From contig NZ_BKDJ01000003.1 in the NCBI RefSeq assembly GCF_008580665.1, positions 124,001-188,000 of the forward strand: DNA of 64,000 nt, in the 5' to 3' direction. The stretch's first letter is position 1. Every line of letters starts with the position of its first letter. The stretch comes from Zafaria cholistanensis. Its GTDB lineage: Bacteria; Actinomycetota; Actinomycetes; Actinomycetales; Micrococcaceae. Below, in pieces: positions 42,698-51,191 of the stretch. The translations under genes were made by a program, and so were the position numbers. Below the pieces are notes generated by a model, which ran no database searches, was not told the DNA's origin, and saw nothing but the letters and a program-made list of their open reading frames with translations.

Positions 42698-43602
42698 TGG
42701 CCGGCTTCAAGACCGAGACCCTGCAGCTGCCGGGCTGGACCCACGTCTACTCCGGCAAGGTGCGCGACCTCTACGTGCCGGCCGGGGTGCCCGCCGCGGA
42801 GGCCGACCGCGTCCTGGTGGTCGCCAGCGACCGCATCAGCGCCTACGACTTCGTGCTCACCTCCGAGATCCCGGACAAGGGCAAGGTGCTCACCCAGCTG
42901 AGCCTGTGGTGGTTCGAGCAGCTGGAGGGGATCGCCAACCACGTCATCTCCACCGACGTCCCGGAGACCGTGGCCGGCCGGGCGATGGTGTGCAAGAAGC
43001 TGGATATGTTCCCGATCGAATGCATCGCCCGCGGCTACCTCACCGGCTCGGGCCTGGCCGAGTACAAGGCCTCCCGCACCGTATGCTCGCTGCCGCTGCC
43101 CGAGGGCCTGGTGGACGGCTCCCGCCTGGAACCGGCCATCTTCACCCCCTCCGCCAAGGCCGAGGTCGGCGAGCACGACGAGAACATCACGTTCGCCGAG
43201 GTGGAGGAGCGCATCGGTGCCAGCAACGCCGCAGAGCTGGCGCGGCTGACCCTGGAGGTCTACACCCGCGCGGAGGAGATTGCCCGCTCCCGCGGCATCA
43301 TCCTGGCTGACACCAAGGTGGAGTTCGGCACGGACCCGGCCACGGGAGCCATCACCCTCGGCGACGAGGTGCTGACCCCGGACTCCTCCCGCTTCTGGGA
43401 CGCCGGGACCTACGCGCCGGGCCAGGCCCAGCCGTCCTTCGACAAGCAGTTCGTGCGCGACTGGCTCACTTCGGAGGCGTCCGGCTGGGACAAGTCCTCC
43501 GGCGAGCAGCCCCCCGCGCTGCCCCAGGACATCATTGAGCGCACCCGTGCCCGCTACGTCGAGGCCTACGAGCGCCTGACCGGGCGCACGTTCACGGCCT
43601 AG
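42697..43602 (+). CDS. purC: SAICAR synthetase
   Basis: Phosphoribosylaminoimidazole-succinocarboxamide synthase, 301 residues; joins aspartate to CAIR using ATP. Motifs: YSGKVRDLYVP, VASDRISAYDFVL, PIECIARGYLTGSGLAEY, ADTKVEFG and TPDSSRFWDAGTY. The ATG overlaps the purD stop (TAATG), so the two are translationally coupled. A strong terminator follows. Confidence 0.96.
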   Translation: MAGFKTETLQLPGWTHVYSGKVRDLYVPAGVPAAEADRVLVVASDRISAYDFVLTSEIPDKGKVLTQLSLWWFEQLEGIANHVISTDVPETVAGRAMVCKKLDMFPIECIARGYLTGSGLAEYKASRTVCSLPLPEGLVDGSRLEPAIFTPSAKAEVGEHDENITFAEVEERIGASNAAELARLTLEVYTRAEEIARSRGIILADTKVEFGTDPATGAITLGDEVLTPDSSRFWDAGTYAPGQAQPSFDKQFVRDWLTSEASGWDKSSGEQPPALPQDIIERTRARYVEAYERLTGRTFTA

Positions 43603-43654
43603 GCAAGCGCATCCCCGCCGTCCTTTGGTGGCCTCGGAGGACGGCGCCTTGCGG

Positions 43655-43696
43655 GGGCCGTTGCAGCACCCGGTCTCTTGGGTGCTGCAACGGCCC
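43655..43696. terminator. Terminator between purC and the XRE-TPR gene
   Basis: Perfect 17-base arms GGGCCGTTGCAGCACCC and complement with an 8-base loop, between convergent genes. Confidence 0.85.
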
Positions 43697-43774
43697 TGCC
43701 GTATTTAAGGGGCCCTGCCGTCCTTAAGGGAAAGCCGCCGGGTCCGGGGCCTTTCGCAGGTGATTCCGCCGGGG

Positions 43775-45013
43775 CTATCGGTTGGCCGCGCGGATCTCCG
43801 TAGCCAGCTCAATCGCAATCGCGGCGCGGTTGGGCGCGCCGGCTTCGGCAAAGACCATCTGCGCGCGGCGCAGCTGCTCCAGGGCCTCGGTGCCCCGCCC
43901 CAGGCCCATCAGGCAGCGGGCGCTGAGCAGGTCCAGCTCGCCCTGGAAATTCGGGGGCAGCGCGTCGCGGTTGGCCTCCACCGGCCTGAGCTGTTCCAGC
44001 GCCGCCTCGACGTCGCCGTTCAGGTGCAGCCACCGCGCGCGGATCAGCTGCAGCTCCAGCTTGTCATTGAGGGTGCCGCCAATGACGCTCAGCGCGAGTT
44101 CCGCCCGCTCGAGGCATTCCAGGGTCTCCGGCTCCACCACTCCGGCGGCCAGCCGCATGCTGGCCGAGGCCTTGTTGAAGCGCGCCCACAGTTCGATGTC
44201 GCTGGCGGGGAGCAGCCGCTGGGCCGCCAGCTGGTGGTTCTCCAGCCCCGCCTCGATGTCCTGGCGCTTGAAGGCCACGTTGCCGATGGCCCAGTACGCA
44301 TTGCCGGCGGTCTGGCGCGGAGCGCCCTCGGCCACGGCCGCGGACAGGGTCTGGCAGGTTCGCCAGGCCTCCTCCAGCTGGCCGGATTCAGCGAGGGATG
44401 CGACCAGCGCGAACAGCGCGGAGATCTGGATCAGCGAGTGCGGGGGCAGGTCCCCGCCGAGCTCCACGGCGGTAAGCGCGTGGTCGACGGCCAGATGCAA
44501 CCGGCCCAGGCCCAGGTAGGCATTCGCGACGAGGGTCTCGGCACGGACCTTCAGCGCGAGCGACTCCTCGGTCAGCGGGTGGGCCAGTACTTCCTCGGCA
44601 GCCGCCCGGTATTCCTCGAAGCGGCCCTGGTCGCGCAGCGCCTCCGCGCGCAGGAACATCATGTTCCACCAGGCGCTGGCGTTCTTCAGGCGCAGGGCCA
44701 CGACGGCGGCCTCGGCGGCGCTGGCCTCGGCGTCGGTGTATTCGCGGGCCGTGTAGGACTGCCGGGCGCGGTGCTCAAGGAGCACGAATTCGGCCTCGTC
44801 GGGGGAGACCGGAGTGTTCCAGGATTCCATGACCTCGCGGTCCATGCCCAAGCGGGCCGACAGTTCGGAGATAATCTCCATCGTCGGTTCCCGGCTCCCG
44901 GTTTCCAGCAGCGAGATGTAGCTGGTCGAGTATTTTCCGGCACCCAGTTGGGCTTGCGTCATCTTGTGCTGCAGGCGAGCGTTGCGCAACTTTTCGCCGA
45001 ACTTTATCCCCAA
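43775..45013 (-). CDS. XRE-TPR regulator, RRNPP-like peptide receptor candidate
   Basis: A 412-residue protein with an XRE helix-turn-helix at about residues 5-60 (KLRNARLQHKMTQAQLGAG, SYISLLETGSREPTMEIISE), a short linker, and about 330 residues of tandem helical pairs of TPR type (for example NAYLGLGRLHLAVDHALTAV, NAYWAIGNVAFKRQDIEAGL, RCLMGLGRGTEALEQLRRAQ). This is the layout of Rgg, PlcR, PrgX and NprR receptors. The TTG start at 45013 has AAGGGG five bases upstream and yields the full HTH. It is divergent from a 48-residue secreted peptide gene 188 bases away. Peptide binding is inferred, not shown. Confidence 0.85.
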   Translation of the reverse strand: MGIKFGEKLRNARLQHKMTQAQLGAGKYSTSYISLLETGSREPTMEIISELSARLGMDREVMESWNTPVSPDEAEFVLLEHRARQSYTAREYTDAEASAAEAAVVALRLKNASAWWNMMFLRAEALRDQGRFEEYRAAAEEVLAHPLTEESLALKVRAETLVANAYLGLGRLHLAVDHALTAVELGGDLPPHSLIQISALFALVASLAESGQLEEAWRTCQTLSAAVAEGAPRQTAGNAYWAIGNVAFKRQDIEAGLENHQLAAQRLLPASDIELWARFNKASASMRLAAGVVEPETLECLERAELALSVIGGTLNDKLELQLIRARWLHLNGDVEAALEQLRPVEANRDALPPNFQGELDLLSARCLMGLGRGTEALEQLRRAQMVFAEAGAPNRAAIAIELATEIRAANR

Positions 45014-45088
45014 TTTGACCCCTTATTAAACTCGTAGGCCCTCCCCAAGGCCCTCACATGTCGCGACGCGCCGTAAGGTGTCCATTCC

Positions 45089-45119
45089 TTGACGCCAAGC
45101 GTTTGTACCAATTTACAAT
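45089..45119 (+). promoter_or_regulatory. Promoter of the peptide gene with dyad over the -10
   Basis: TTGACG (45089-45094) and TACAAT (45114-45119) spaced by 19 bases, or TTTACA at 17. A dyad TTGTA-N6-TACAA (45103-45118) overlaps the -10 and is a candidate operator for the divergent XRE regulator. The leader to the start codon is about 75 bases and holds GTGGTG/CACCAC pairing. Confidence 0.5.
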
Positions 45120-45201
45120 GAATGTTAAGTGGTGCGCTACTCGTAAACATCGCGCCGCTGGCGGATATCGCCGTACACCACGAACTCCTGGAGGAGAACA
45201 G

Positions 45202-45348
45202 ATGAAGAAGCTGATTGCCGCGGTTGGCGTTGCTGCCGCTATTGTCGGAGCAAGCTTTGCGTCCGTGGGGGAGTGGCCGCATGGCGGAGGCCAGACCACT
45301 GTCGCTGTGGGTGAATGGCCCCACTCGGAAGAGCCCACGACTTACTAA
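45202..45348 (+). CDS. Secreted repeat peptide, candidate pheromone precursor
   Basis: A 48-residue product: MKK, a hydrophobic stretch (LIAAVGVAAAIVGASFA), then 28 residues with two heptads SVGEWPH (residues 21-27) and AVGEWPH (35-41) separated by GGGQTTV, ending SEEPTTY. Signal peptidase I could cut after Ala20 (SFA), directly before the first heptad. The Gly, Glu, Pro and His codons of the two heptads all differ in the third base (GGG/GGT, GAG/GAA, CCG/CCC, CAT/CAC), so the peptide sequence looks conserved by selection. It has a strong ribosome site (GGAGGAG, spacing 5) and its own terminator. No export or processing gene is adjacent. Confidence 0.8.
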   Translation: MKKLIAAVGVAAAIVGASFASVGEWPHGGGQTTVAVGEWPHSEEPTTY

Positions 45349-45389
45349 GGCTTATCTGTCAGGGCGGCGGAGATTTTTACCGCCCCAGA

Positions 45390-45433
45390 CCAGCGGCCCC
45401 CGTCCCGGAGGAATCCGGGACGGGGGCCGCTGG
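45390..45433. terminator. Terminator after the peptide gene
   Basis: Perfect 20-base arms (CCAGCGGCCCCCGTCCCGGA and complement) with loop GGAA. A shorter GGGCGG/CCGCCC hairpin precedes it at 45362-45385. Also serves the convergent phosphoesterase gene. Confidence 0.88.
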
Positions 45434-45443
45434 CGTTCCAGGG

Positions 45444-46406
45444 TCAGCTGCGGGGGGTCAGGGTGAGGAGCACCGCTTCGGGGCGGCAGGCGATCCGGAC
45501 CGGGGCGAAGCGGGAGGTGCCGATGCCTGCCGAGACGTTCAGCGGGACCTGGTGGCCGCCGTGCTCCCATACGCTCAGGCCCCGGGCACGCCAGGTGGGC
45601 AGGTCGCAGTTGGAGACCAGGGCCCCGTACCCCGGGAGGCAAACCTGCCCCCCGTGGGTGTGGCCGGCCAGGATCAGGTCCGCCCCGGCGTCGGCCAGGT
45701 AGTCCAGGACCCGCTGGTAGGGGGCGTGGGCCAAGGCGATGCGCAGGTGCGGGGCCTCCCTGGAGGTGGAGGAGCCACGCGGCCAGCCGGCGAAGCGGTC
45801 CCGGCCCAGATGCGGGTCGTCGACGCCGCTGAAGTCCAGGCGCAGGCCGGGGAAGGGAATGGAGATGGCCTTATTGGTGAGGTTCGCCCACCCAGCCGCG
45901 CCGAAGGCCCGGTGCATCTCCCGCCACGGGAGCTCGAACGCGGGATGGTTCGCCGGCGGACCGGAGGGGCCTTTGAGGTAGCGCAGCGGGTTCTTCGGCC
46001 GCGGGGCGAAGTAGCAGTTGGACCCCGGCACGAACACGCCCGGAAAGGTCATCAGCGGCGCCAGGGCTTCCAGCAGGTCCGGCACGGCTTCCCGGTGGCT
46101 GAGATTGTCCCCAGTGTTCACCACCAGGTCCGGGCGCAACTCCGCCAGGGAATGCAGCCAGCGCCGCTTCAGCTCCTGGCCCGGGACCATGTGGATGTCG
46201 GACAGGTGCAGCACCCGGAACGGTGCGGCACCCGGGGGCAGCAGCGGCAGGGTCTCATGGCGCAGCCCGAACTGGTTCCGTTCCCAGAGGCCGTACCCGG
46301 CCACGACGCCGGCCAGGGCGGCCGCTGCCCCCGCCCCGTAGGCGGTCCTGGCTGCCGCGGCGCGCAGGGTGCTGCCCAGGCCGCTCGCGGCGGCGCTAGT
46401 CTTCAT
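45444..46406 (-). CDS. Membrane-anchored metallophosphoesterase
   Basis: A 320-residue calcineurin-like phosphoesterase with an N-terminal membrane anchor (AAAALAGVVAGYGLWE region). Metal motifs: VLHLSDIHM, LVVNTGDNLSH, GHTHGGQVCLP. The usual GNHD is replaced by PGSNCYFAP, a form I associate with the actinobacterial branch encoded beside class A PBPs (M. tuberculosis Rv3683). Substrate unknown. Its start overlaps the PBP gene end by 11 bases, implying coupling. Confidence 0.87.
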   Translation of the reverse strand: MKTSAAASGLGSTLRAAAARTAYGAGAAAALAGVVAGYGLWERNQFGLRHETLPLLPPGAAPFRVLHLSDIHMVPGQELKRRWLHSLAELRPDLVVNTGDNLSHREAVPDLLEALAPLMTFPGVFVPGSNCYFAPRPKNPLRYLKGPSGPPANHPAFELPWREMHRAFGAAGWANLTNKAISIPFPGLRLDFSGVDDPHLGRDRFAGWPRGSSTSREAPHLRIALAHAPYQRVLDYLADAGADLILAGHTHGGQVCLPGYGALVSNCDLPTWRARGLSVWEHGGHQVPLNVSAGIGTSRFAPVRIACRPEAVLLTLTPRS

Positions 46407-48672
46407 CGCCGGTGCCGTCGGAATCTCCGTTGCCGCCGCCGTTCCCGCCGCCGTTCCCGCCGCCGCCGGTCCCGTCCCCGGTGGCCGGAGCTTCAGGGAC
46501 GGTGCCGCCCTGGACGGGGGAGTCGGGGTTCTGCGCCGGGGCCTGCGGGATTGCGGGGGTGTCGGGGAGCACGGGAGCGGGCGCAGTGTCGGCCTGTCCA
46601 AGGCTTTCCGCGGGGTAGTAGCCCACCACGTCCTTCATGTAGCTCAGCCACATGGGCGCGGCGAACGTGGCCGAGTCCACCCATTCGCGGCTGACACCGT
46701 TAATCCGCATGCCCATTGTGGGGGCGAGGTCCGTGTAGCGGCCCACCCAGGCCGCGGTGGAGACACCAGTGGTGTAGCCGACGAACCAGGTGGAGGAGGC
46801 GCCGTTGTTGGTGCCGGTCTTGCCGGCGACCGGGACATTGATGGTGCCCTTGGCCACGCGCTGTCCGGCGATCTTGGACAGCGTGCCGTTCAGGTTCGCC
46901 ACGACCTCCGGGTCGATCGCATCCTCGCAGTCCTCCTCCGGGACCTTGTACTTGTTCCCGGCGGCGTCCTTGACGGAGACCAGCGCGCGCGGGGCGCAGA
47001 ACTCTCCCTCGTTGGCCAGCGCCGCGAAGGCGGCGGCCTGGGCCAGCGGGGTCACGTTGGTGGTGCCGAGGATGAACGACGGGTTGGAGGGATCCTGGGC
47101 CTCGCCGGTAATGCCGTCGACCAGGTGGAGGCGCTCGGTGGCGTCAGCGATGTCGCACAGGTCCAGCTGGGAGGCCTGCGCGGCGGTGGCCGTGTTGATG
47201 GACCAGTACAGGCCGTAGTCCACCGTCATGGAGCGCTTGAAGCCGGCGGTCGCGTTGTTCACGGTCCACCCGCCGTCGTCGGTCAGCGCGTAGGTGTAGC
47301 CGCGGGGCAGGCAGGAGGCCTTCCACGGGAAGGAGTTGGGGTAGAAGTCGCGGGTGGCGTTGACGGTGTCCCACATGTTCCGGCCGGACTCGAGCCAGGC
47401 GATGGTGGTGTACGGCTTCATCGTGGAACCGCCCTGGAAGCCGCCGGCGCCGCCCATGGACTTCTCCACGTTGAAGTTGTACTCCGTGTACTTGGAGCCT
47501 TCCTGCGGACCGTAGATCTTGTTTTGCGCCATCGCGAGGATCCGGCCCGTGCCCGGCTCCACGGACACGATCGACGTACCCACGTTGGAGGAGTCGTCGG
47601 CGGGCACGGCCTTCTCGACCTCGGCCTCTGCCTCGTTCTGCAGCCGGCTGTCCAGCGTCGTCTTGATGGTCAGGCCGCCACGGTACAGGAGGTTGGTGCG
47701 GTCCTCCGGGGTCTCGCCGTAGGCCTTGTCGGCGAGGATCAGGTGGGTGACGTAGTCGCAGAAATAGGCGGCGGTCTTGGCACCCACGCAGCCGGACTTC
47801 ACGTCCTTGACCTTCAGGCCCAGGTCGGAGGCCACGGCTTCGTCGTACTCCGCCTGGGTGATCGACCCGGTCTTGAGCATGGCGCCCAGGACCACGTTGC
47901 GGCGTTTGAGGCTCGCCTCCGGGTTCTTGATGGGGTTGTAGACATTGGGCAGCTGGACCATGCCGGCCAGCAGCGCCGCCTGCCGGATATCCAGCTTGGA
48001 GGCCGGGACGGAGAAGAAGCGCTGGGCGGCGGCCTCGACGCCGTAGGTGGTGCCGGAGAAGAGGACGATGTTCAGGTAGCCCTGGAGGATCTGTTCCTTG
48101 GTGAACTCCTTCTCCACCGCGATGGCCAGCTTCATCTCCCGCAGCTTGTCGGCGTAGGACTTGGTACCGGAGATGGTCAGGTCCTCCTGGCTCACGCCGT
48201 TGAGGCTGTCCGCGTTGATCAGCACGTTGTTCACGTACTGCTGCGTCAGCGTGGAGGCGCCCTGCTGGGAGGAGCTGGTCAGGTTGTGCATCGCCGCACG
48301 CGTGATGCCCCGCAGGTCGACGCCGCTGTGCTGGTAGAAGCGTTCGTCCTCAATGGAGACGATCGCGTCCTGCATCGCTTGGGAGACCTTGTCCAAAGTG
48401 ACCGGGACGCGGTTTTCGGCGTAGAAGGTGGCGATCGTCTTGCCGTCGGAGTCCAGGATCCTCGACGGCACCGAGAGCGGCTCCTGGCGCAGCTCCGCCG
48501 GAAGGGCCTTGAAGAATTCGACGCCGGCGGTGGCGCTGGCGCCCGCGACGGAAGCGGCGGGAACCAGCAGTCCGGCGGCGAGCACGCCACAGAGCGCGCT
48601 CACACCGAAGAAGGCGACGATCTTGCCCAGGGTGGTAGCCGTATCAAAGAAGGGAGACTTGCGAGGGGCCAT
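46396..48672 (-). CDS. Class A penicillin-binding protein (transglycosylase/transpeptidase)
   Basis: Bifunctional peptidoglycan synthase of 758 residues: cytoplasmic N-terminus, one membrane helix (about 15-45), a GT51 transglycosylase with catalytic EDERFYQHSGVD and QQGASTLTQQYVNN, and a transpeptidase with STMK, SIN (YWSINTAT) and KTGT (AGKTGTNNG). The C-terminus is a Pro/Gly/Asn-rich tail (TGGGGNGGGNGGGNGDSD) without PASTA domains. It corresponds in position to mycobacterial ponA2 (Rv3682), with the phosphoesterase downstream and DUF4177 divergent. Confidence 0.94.
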   Translation of the reverse strand: MAPRKSPFFDTATTLGKIVAFFGVSALCGVLAAGLLVPAASVAGASATAGVEFFKALPAELRQEPLSVPSRILDSDGKTIATFYAENRVPVTLDKVSQAMQDAIVSIEDERFYQHSGVDLRGITRAAMHNLTSSSQQGASTLTQQYVNNVLINADSLNGVSQEDLTISGTKSYADKLREMKLAIAVEKEFTKEQILQGYLNIVLFSGTTYGVEAAAQRFFSVPASKLDIRQAALLAGMVQLPNVYNPIKNPEASLKRRNVVLGAMLKTGSITQAEYDEAVASDLGLKVKDVKSGCVGAKTAAYFCDYVTHLILADKAYGETPEDRTNLLYRGGLTIKTTLDSRLQNEAEAEVEKAVPADDSSNVGTSIVSVEPGTGRILAMAQNKIYGPQEGSKYTEYNFNVEKSMGGAGGFQGGSTMKPYTTIAWLESGRNMWDTVNATRDFYPNSFPWKASCLPRGYTYALTDDGGWTVNNATAGFKRSMTVDYGLYWSINTATAAQASQLDLCDIADATERLHLVDGITGEAQDPSNPSFILGTTNVTPLAQAAAFAALANEGEFCAPRALVSVKDAAGNKYKVPEEDCEDAIDPEVVANLNGTLSKIAGQRVAKGTINVPVAGKTGTNNGASSTWFVGYTTGVSTAAWVGRYTDLAPTMGMRINGVSREWVDSATFAAPMWLSYMKDVVGYYPAESLGQADTAPAPVLPDTPAIPQAPAQNPDSPVQGGTVPEAPATGDGTGGGGNGGGNGGGNGDSDGTGDED

Positions 48673-48709
48673 ACTCCCCAGTTTACAAGGACGGGCTACC
48701 CTATCCGTT

Positions 48710-48865
48710 ATGACCAAATGGGAGTACGCGACACTACCGCTCATCATCCACGCCACCAAGCAGATCCTCGACCAGTGGGGAGAGGACGGCTGGGAGCTTG
48801 TCACCGTCATCGCCGGCCCCGACGGGAACGCCCCGGTGGCCTACCTCAAGCGCCCCAAGCCGTAA
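48710..48865 (+). CDS. DUF4177-like small protein
   Basis: Fifty-one residues: TKWEYATLPLIIHATKQILD, then WGEDGWELVTVI and YLKRPKP. The WEY...GWELV pattern is that of DUF4177. It is divergent from the class A PBP gene and followed closely by the RidA gene, the same order as M. tuberculosis Rv3678A. Function unknown. The PBP and this gene share only a 37-base gap, so promoters must overlap. Confidence 0.85.
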   Translation: MTKWEYATLPLIIHATKQILDQWGEDGWELVTVIAGPDGNAPVAYLKRPKP

Positions 48866-48887
48866 CGCCGAAAGAACCGGAGAAACC

Positions 48888-49364
48888 TTGGAAAACCAGC
48901 CCACTTCCGCCGTTGAACGCCGCCTCGCTGAGCTCGGACTCGAGCTTCCCGAGGTTGCCGCGCCGGTCGCCGCCTACGTGCCCGCCCTGGTGAGCGGCAA
49001 CCTGGTGCACACGTCCGGCCAGCTGCCATTTATTAAGGGCGAACTCCCAGTTACCGGCAAGGTCGGTGCGGGCGTCGACCCGGCCGCAGCCAAGGAACTG
49101 GCCGCGACCTGTGCCGTCAATGCCCTGGCTGCGGTAAAGAGCGTCATCGGCGACCTCGACCGCATCACCCGGATCGTCAAGGTCGTGGGCTTTGTGTCCT
49201 CCGACCCGGCCTTCACCGGGCAGCCCGGCGTCATCAACGGTGCCTCCGAGCTGCTGGGCAGCGTCTTTGGCGAGGCCGGGGCCCACGCCCGTTCCGCCGT
49301 CGGCGTGGCGGTGCTTCCGCTGGATTCCCCGGTCGAGGTCGAGCTGGTTGCCGAATTCAGCTGA
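48888..49364 (+). CDS. RidA-family protein
   Basis: A 158-residue RidA/YjgF-like protein. It shows LVSGNLVHTSGQLPFIKGEL, ATCAVNALAAVKSVIGDLDR, VKVVGFVSSDP, and ARSAVGVAVLPLDSPVEVEL with the family Arg and Glu. RidA enzymes hydrolyse reactive enamine/imine intermediates; this longer subgroup is less studied. The TTG start at 48888 has GGAG six bases upstream. Followed by an overlapping NUDIX gene. Confidence 0.9.
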   Translation: MENQPTSAVERRLAELGLELPEVAAPVAAYVPALVSGNLVHTSGQLPFIKGELPVTGKVGAGVDPAAAKELAATCAVNALAAVKSVIGDLDRITRIVKVVGFVSSDPAFTGQPGVINGASELLGSVFGEAGAHARSAVGVAVLPLDSPVEVELVAEFS

Positions 49365-50331
49365 CCCACAGCCGAACGAACGCGCGCAGGAGCCCCCGGC
49401 GGATCCCATCCGTCCGCCGAACGGGCTCCTGCGCCGTCTATACCACCTGCCCCCGGAGCAGCGCGAGGCCGCTGCCAGCTGGGTGACTCACGGGGCCCGC
49501 ACCCCGCGCAGCGTCCGCCGCGCTTCCTCCGTGGTGCTGGTGCGGGACAGCGGCCGGGGAGTCGAGACGTATCTGGGTTACCGGCCGGGCCAGTCCCCGC
49601 TGGGCACGGTGGCTTTTCCCGGCGGGAGCTTCGTGCCCGGCGACGAGGACGACGTCGAGTGGTTTGGCCCCACGCCCGGGGAATGGGCGGCCCGGCTGGG
49701 CATCCTGGACCACCGGGTGGCCCGCAGCTACGTGGTTTGCGCCATCCGCGAACTCTTCGAGGAGACCGGCGTCCTGCTCGCCGGTACTGACGGCCTGTCC
49801 ACCGTGGAGAACTCCTCCACCGACGAGTGGATGGAGGTCCGCGAGGCGGTCGCCGGCCAGGACAAGCCCTTCTCCCAGGTCCTGGCCCTGCGCGGACTGG
49901 GCCTGCGCACCGACCTGCTGCGCCCGCTCTCCCACTGGATCAGCCCCGACTTCGCGCACCGCCGCTTCGACACCTGGTACTTCGCCGCGGCCGTGCCGCT
50001 GCACCAGGAGCCGACGCTGCTGCGGGGCAAGGGGGTTTGGGCGGAGTGGAAGGCGGCCGCGGACGTGGTCGCCGCCCGCGCGACGGCGGCGCTGGGGGAC
50101 GAAGTCGGCCAGCCGGATACCAGGGGCCGGCCCCTGAGCGAAATCACCACCCCGGCAGTGGAGGTCATCCTTGAGAAGATTGCCACCACCCGCGGCACGG
50201 TGGCCTACCTGTCCCACCGCCGCGACCTGAAGAGCTACCACCCCGGCCTGGTGGAGATGGACGGGGACTTCTACCTCGACGTCACCGCCAGCACCGCGAG
50301 CGAGGGCGGCAGGCGCACGCGCGGCCGCTGA
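49348..50331 (+). CDS. NUDIX hydrolase (NUDT19-like)
   Basis: About 327 residues with a split NUDIX box: GTVAFPGGSFVPGDEDDVEW, an insertion of about 40 residues, then AIRELFEETGVLLAG. The insertion resembles the NUDT19/CoA diphosphatase-like branch. Later blocks (SPDFAHRRFDTWYFAAAVP, GTVAYLSHRRDLKSYHPG) are typical of the actinobacterial orthologues. The start is uncertain: TTG 49348, overlapping ridA, or the downstream GTG in ASWVTHG. It occupies the place of the metallo-beta-lactamase gene in the mycobacterial arrangement. Confidence 0.85.
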   Translation: MPNSADPQPNERAQEPPADPIRPPNGLLRRLYHLPPEQREAAASWVTHGARTPRSVRRASSVVLVRDSGRGVETYLGYRPGQSPLGTVAFPGGSFVPGDEDDVEWFGPTPGEWAARLGILDHRVARSYVVCAIRELFEETGVLLAGTDGLSTVENSSTDEWMEVREAVAGQDKPFSQVLALRGLGLRTDLLRPLSHWISPDFAHRRFDTWYFAAAVPLHQEPTLLRGKGVWAEWKAAADVVAARATAALGDEVGQPDTRGRPLSEITTPAVEVILEKIATTRGTVAYLSHRRDLKSYHPGLVEMDGDFYLDVTASTASEGGRRTRGR

Positions 50332-50400
50332 GTTGGAGCGCAGCCCCGGGACGGGCAGCTTTGGGTCGGGAGGGCAGCTTCATAGGTTAGGTGCGGAAAC

Positions 50401-50440
50401 GGACGGCGGCGCGGAACCGGTGGGTTCCGCGCCGCCGTCC
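50401..50440. terminator. Terminator between the NUDIX and crp genes
   Basis: Perfect 18-base arms GGACGGCGGCGCGGAACC and complement with loop GGTG, between convergent genes. Confidence 0.87.
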
Positions 50441-50455
50441 ATTGGCCGGTGCCGC

Positions 50456-51133
50456 CTAGCGGGAGCGCTGGCGCAGGCGCTGGATGTCCAGGATCACCAC
50501 GGCGCGCGCCTCAAGGCGCAGCCAGCCGCGCTGGACGAACTCGGCGAGGGCCTTGTTGACCGTCTCGCGGGAAGCGCCGACCAACTGGGCCAGTTCCTCC
50601 TGGGTGAGTTCGTGGGCGACCAGGATGCCGTCGGTGGCCGGACGGCCGAAGCGGTCGGCCAGGTCCAGCAGCGCCTTGGCCACGCGGCCGGGGACGTCGG
50701 AGAAGACAAGGTCGGCCAGCGACTCGTTGGTGCGGCGCAGGCGGCGGGCCAGGGCCTGCAGCAGCTGGGCGGAAACCTCGGGGTTGCTCTGGATGACCTT
50801 GCGGAGGTTCTCGTGGCGCAGGCCGGCCAGGCGTGTCTCGGAGACCGCGGTGGCGGTGGCGTTGCGGGGGCTGGGATCAAAGAGCGCCATCTCGCCGAAA
50901 AGCTCGCCCGGGCCGAGCACTGCGAGCAGGTTTTCACGGCCGTCGGGAGCGGTGCGTCCCAGCTTGATCTTTCCGGAGACAATGAAATAGAGCTGGTCGC
51001 CCTGGTCTCCTTCGCGGAAGACCGACGCCCCGCGGGAAAGGTCGACTTCGGTCAGCTCATCGGTGAGGGCTGCGAACACCTCATCGCCCAACGTTGCGAA
51101 GAGGGGGGCCCGGCGCAGTACCTCGATATCCAT
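50456..51133 (-). CDS. crp: Crp/Fnr-family regulator (GlxR/Crp-like)
   Basis: Global cAMP-type regulator of 225 residues: cyclic-nucleotide domain (residues about 8-120) with the phosphate cassette GELFGEMALFDPSPRNATATA, a dimer helix, and an HTH (LTQEELAQLVGASRETVNKA). The cassette keeps the Glu and Arg-Asn-Ala-Thr positions of actinobacterial Crp/GlxR. Same genomic place as M. tuberculosis Rv3676. A Crp-like half-perfect site lies at 51192-51207 upstream, suggesting autoregulation. Confidence 0.93.
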   Translation of the reverse strand: MDIEVLRRAPLFATLGDEVFAALTDELTEVDLSRGASVFREGDQGDQLYFIVSGKIKLGRTAPDGRENLLAVLGPGELFGEMALFDPSPRNATATAVSETRLAGLRHENLRKVIQSNPEVSAQLLQALARRLRRTNESLADLVFSDVPGRVAKALLDLADRFGRPATDGILVAHELTQEELAQLVGASRETVNKALAEFVQRGWLRLEARAVVILDIQRLRQRSR

Positions 51134-51191
51134 GAATTCTCCTGTCACGTGTGTTTGGCGCTCCTCCCATTGTGCCGCATGTTGGCAGCCC

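Noticed and set aside
45202-45348. The peptide gene as a lantibiotic or sactipeptide precursor
   Set aside because: It has a Sec-type signal peptide, no Cys, and no modification enzyme beside it.
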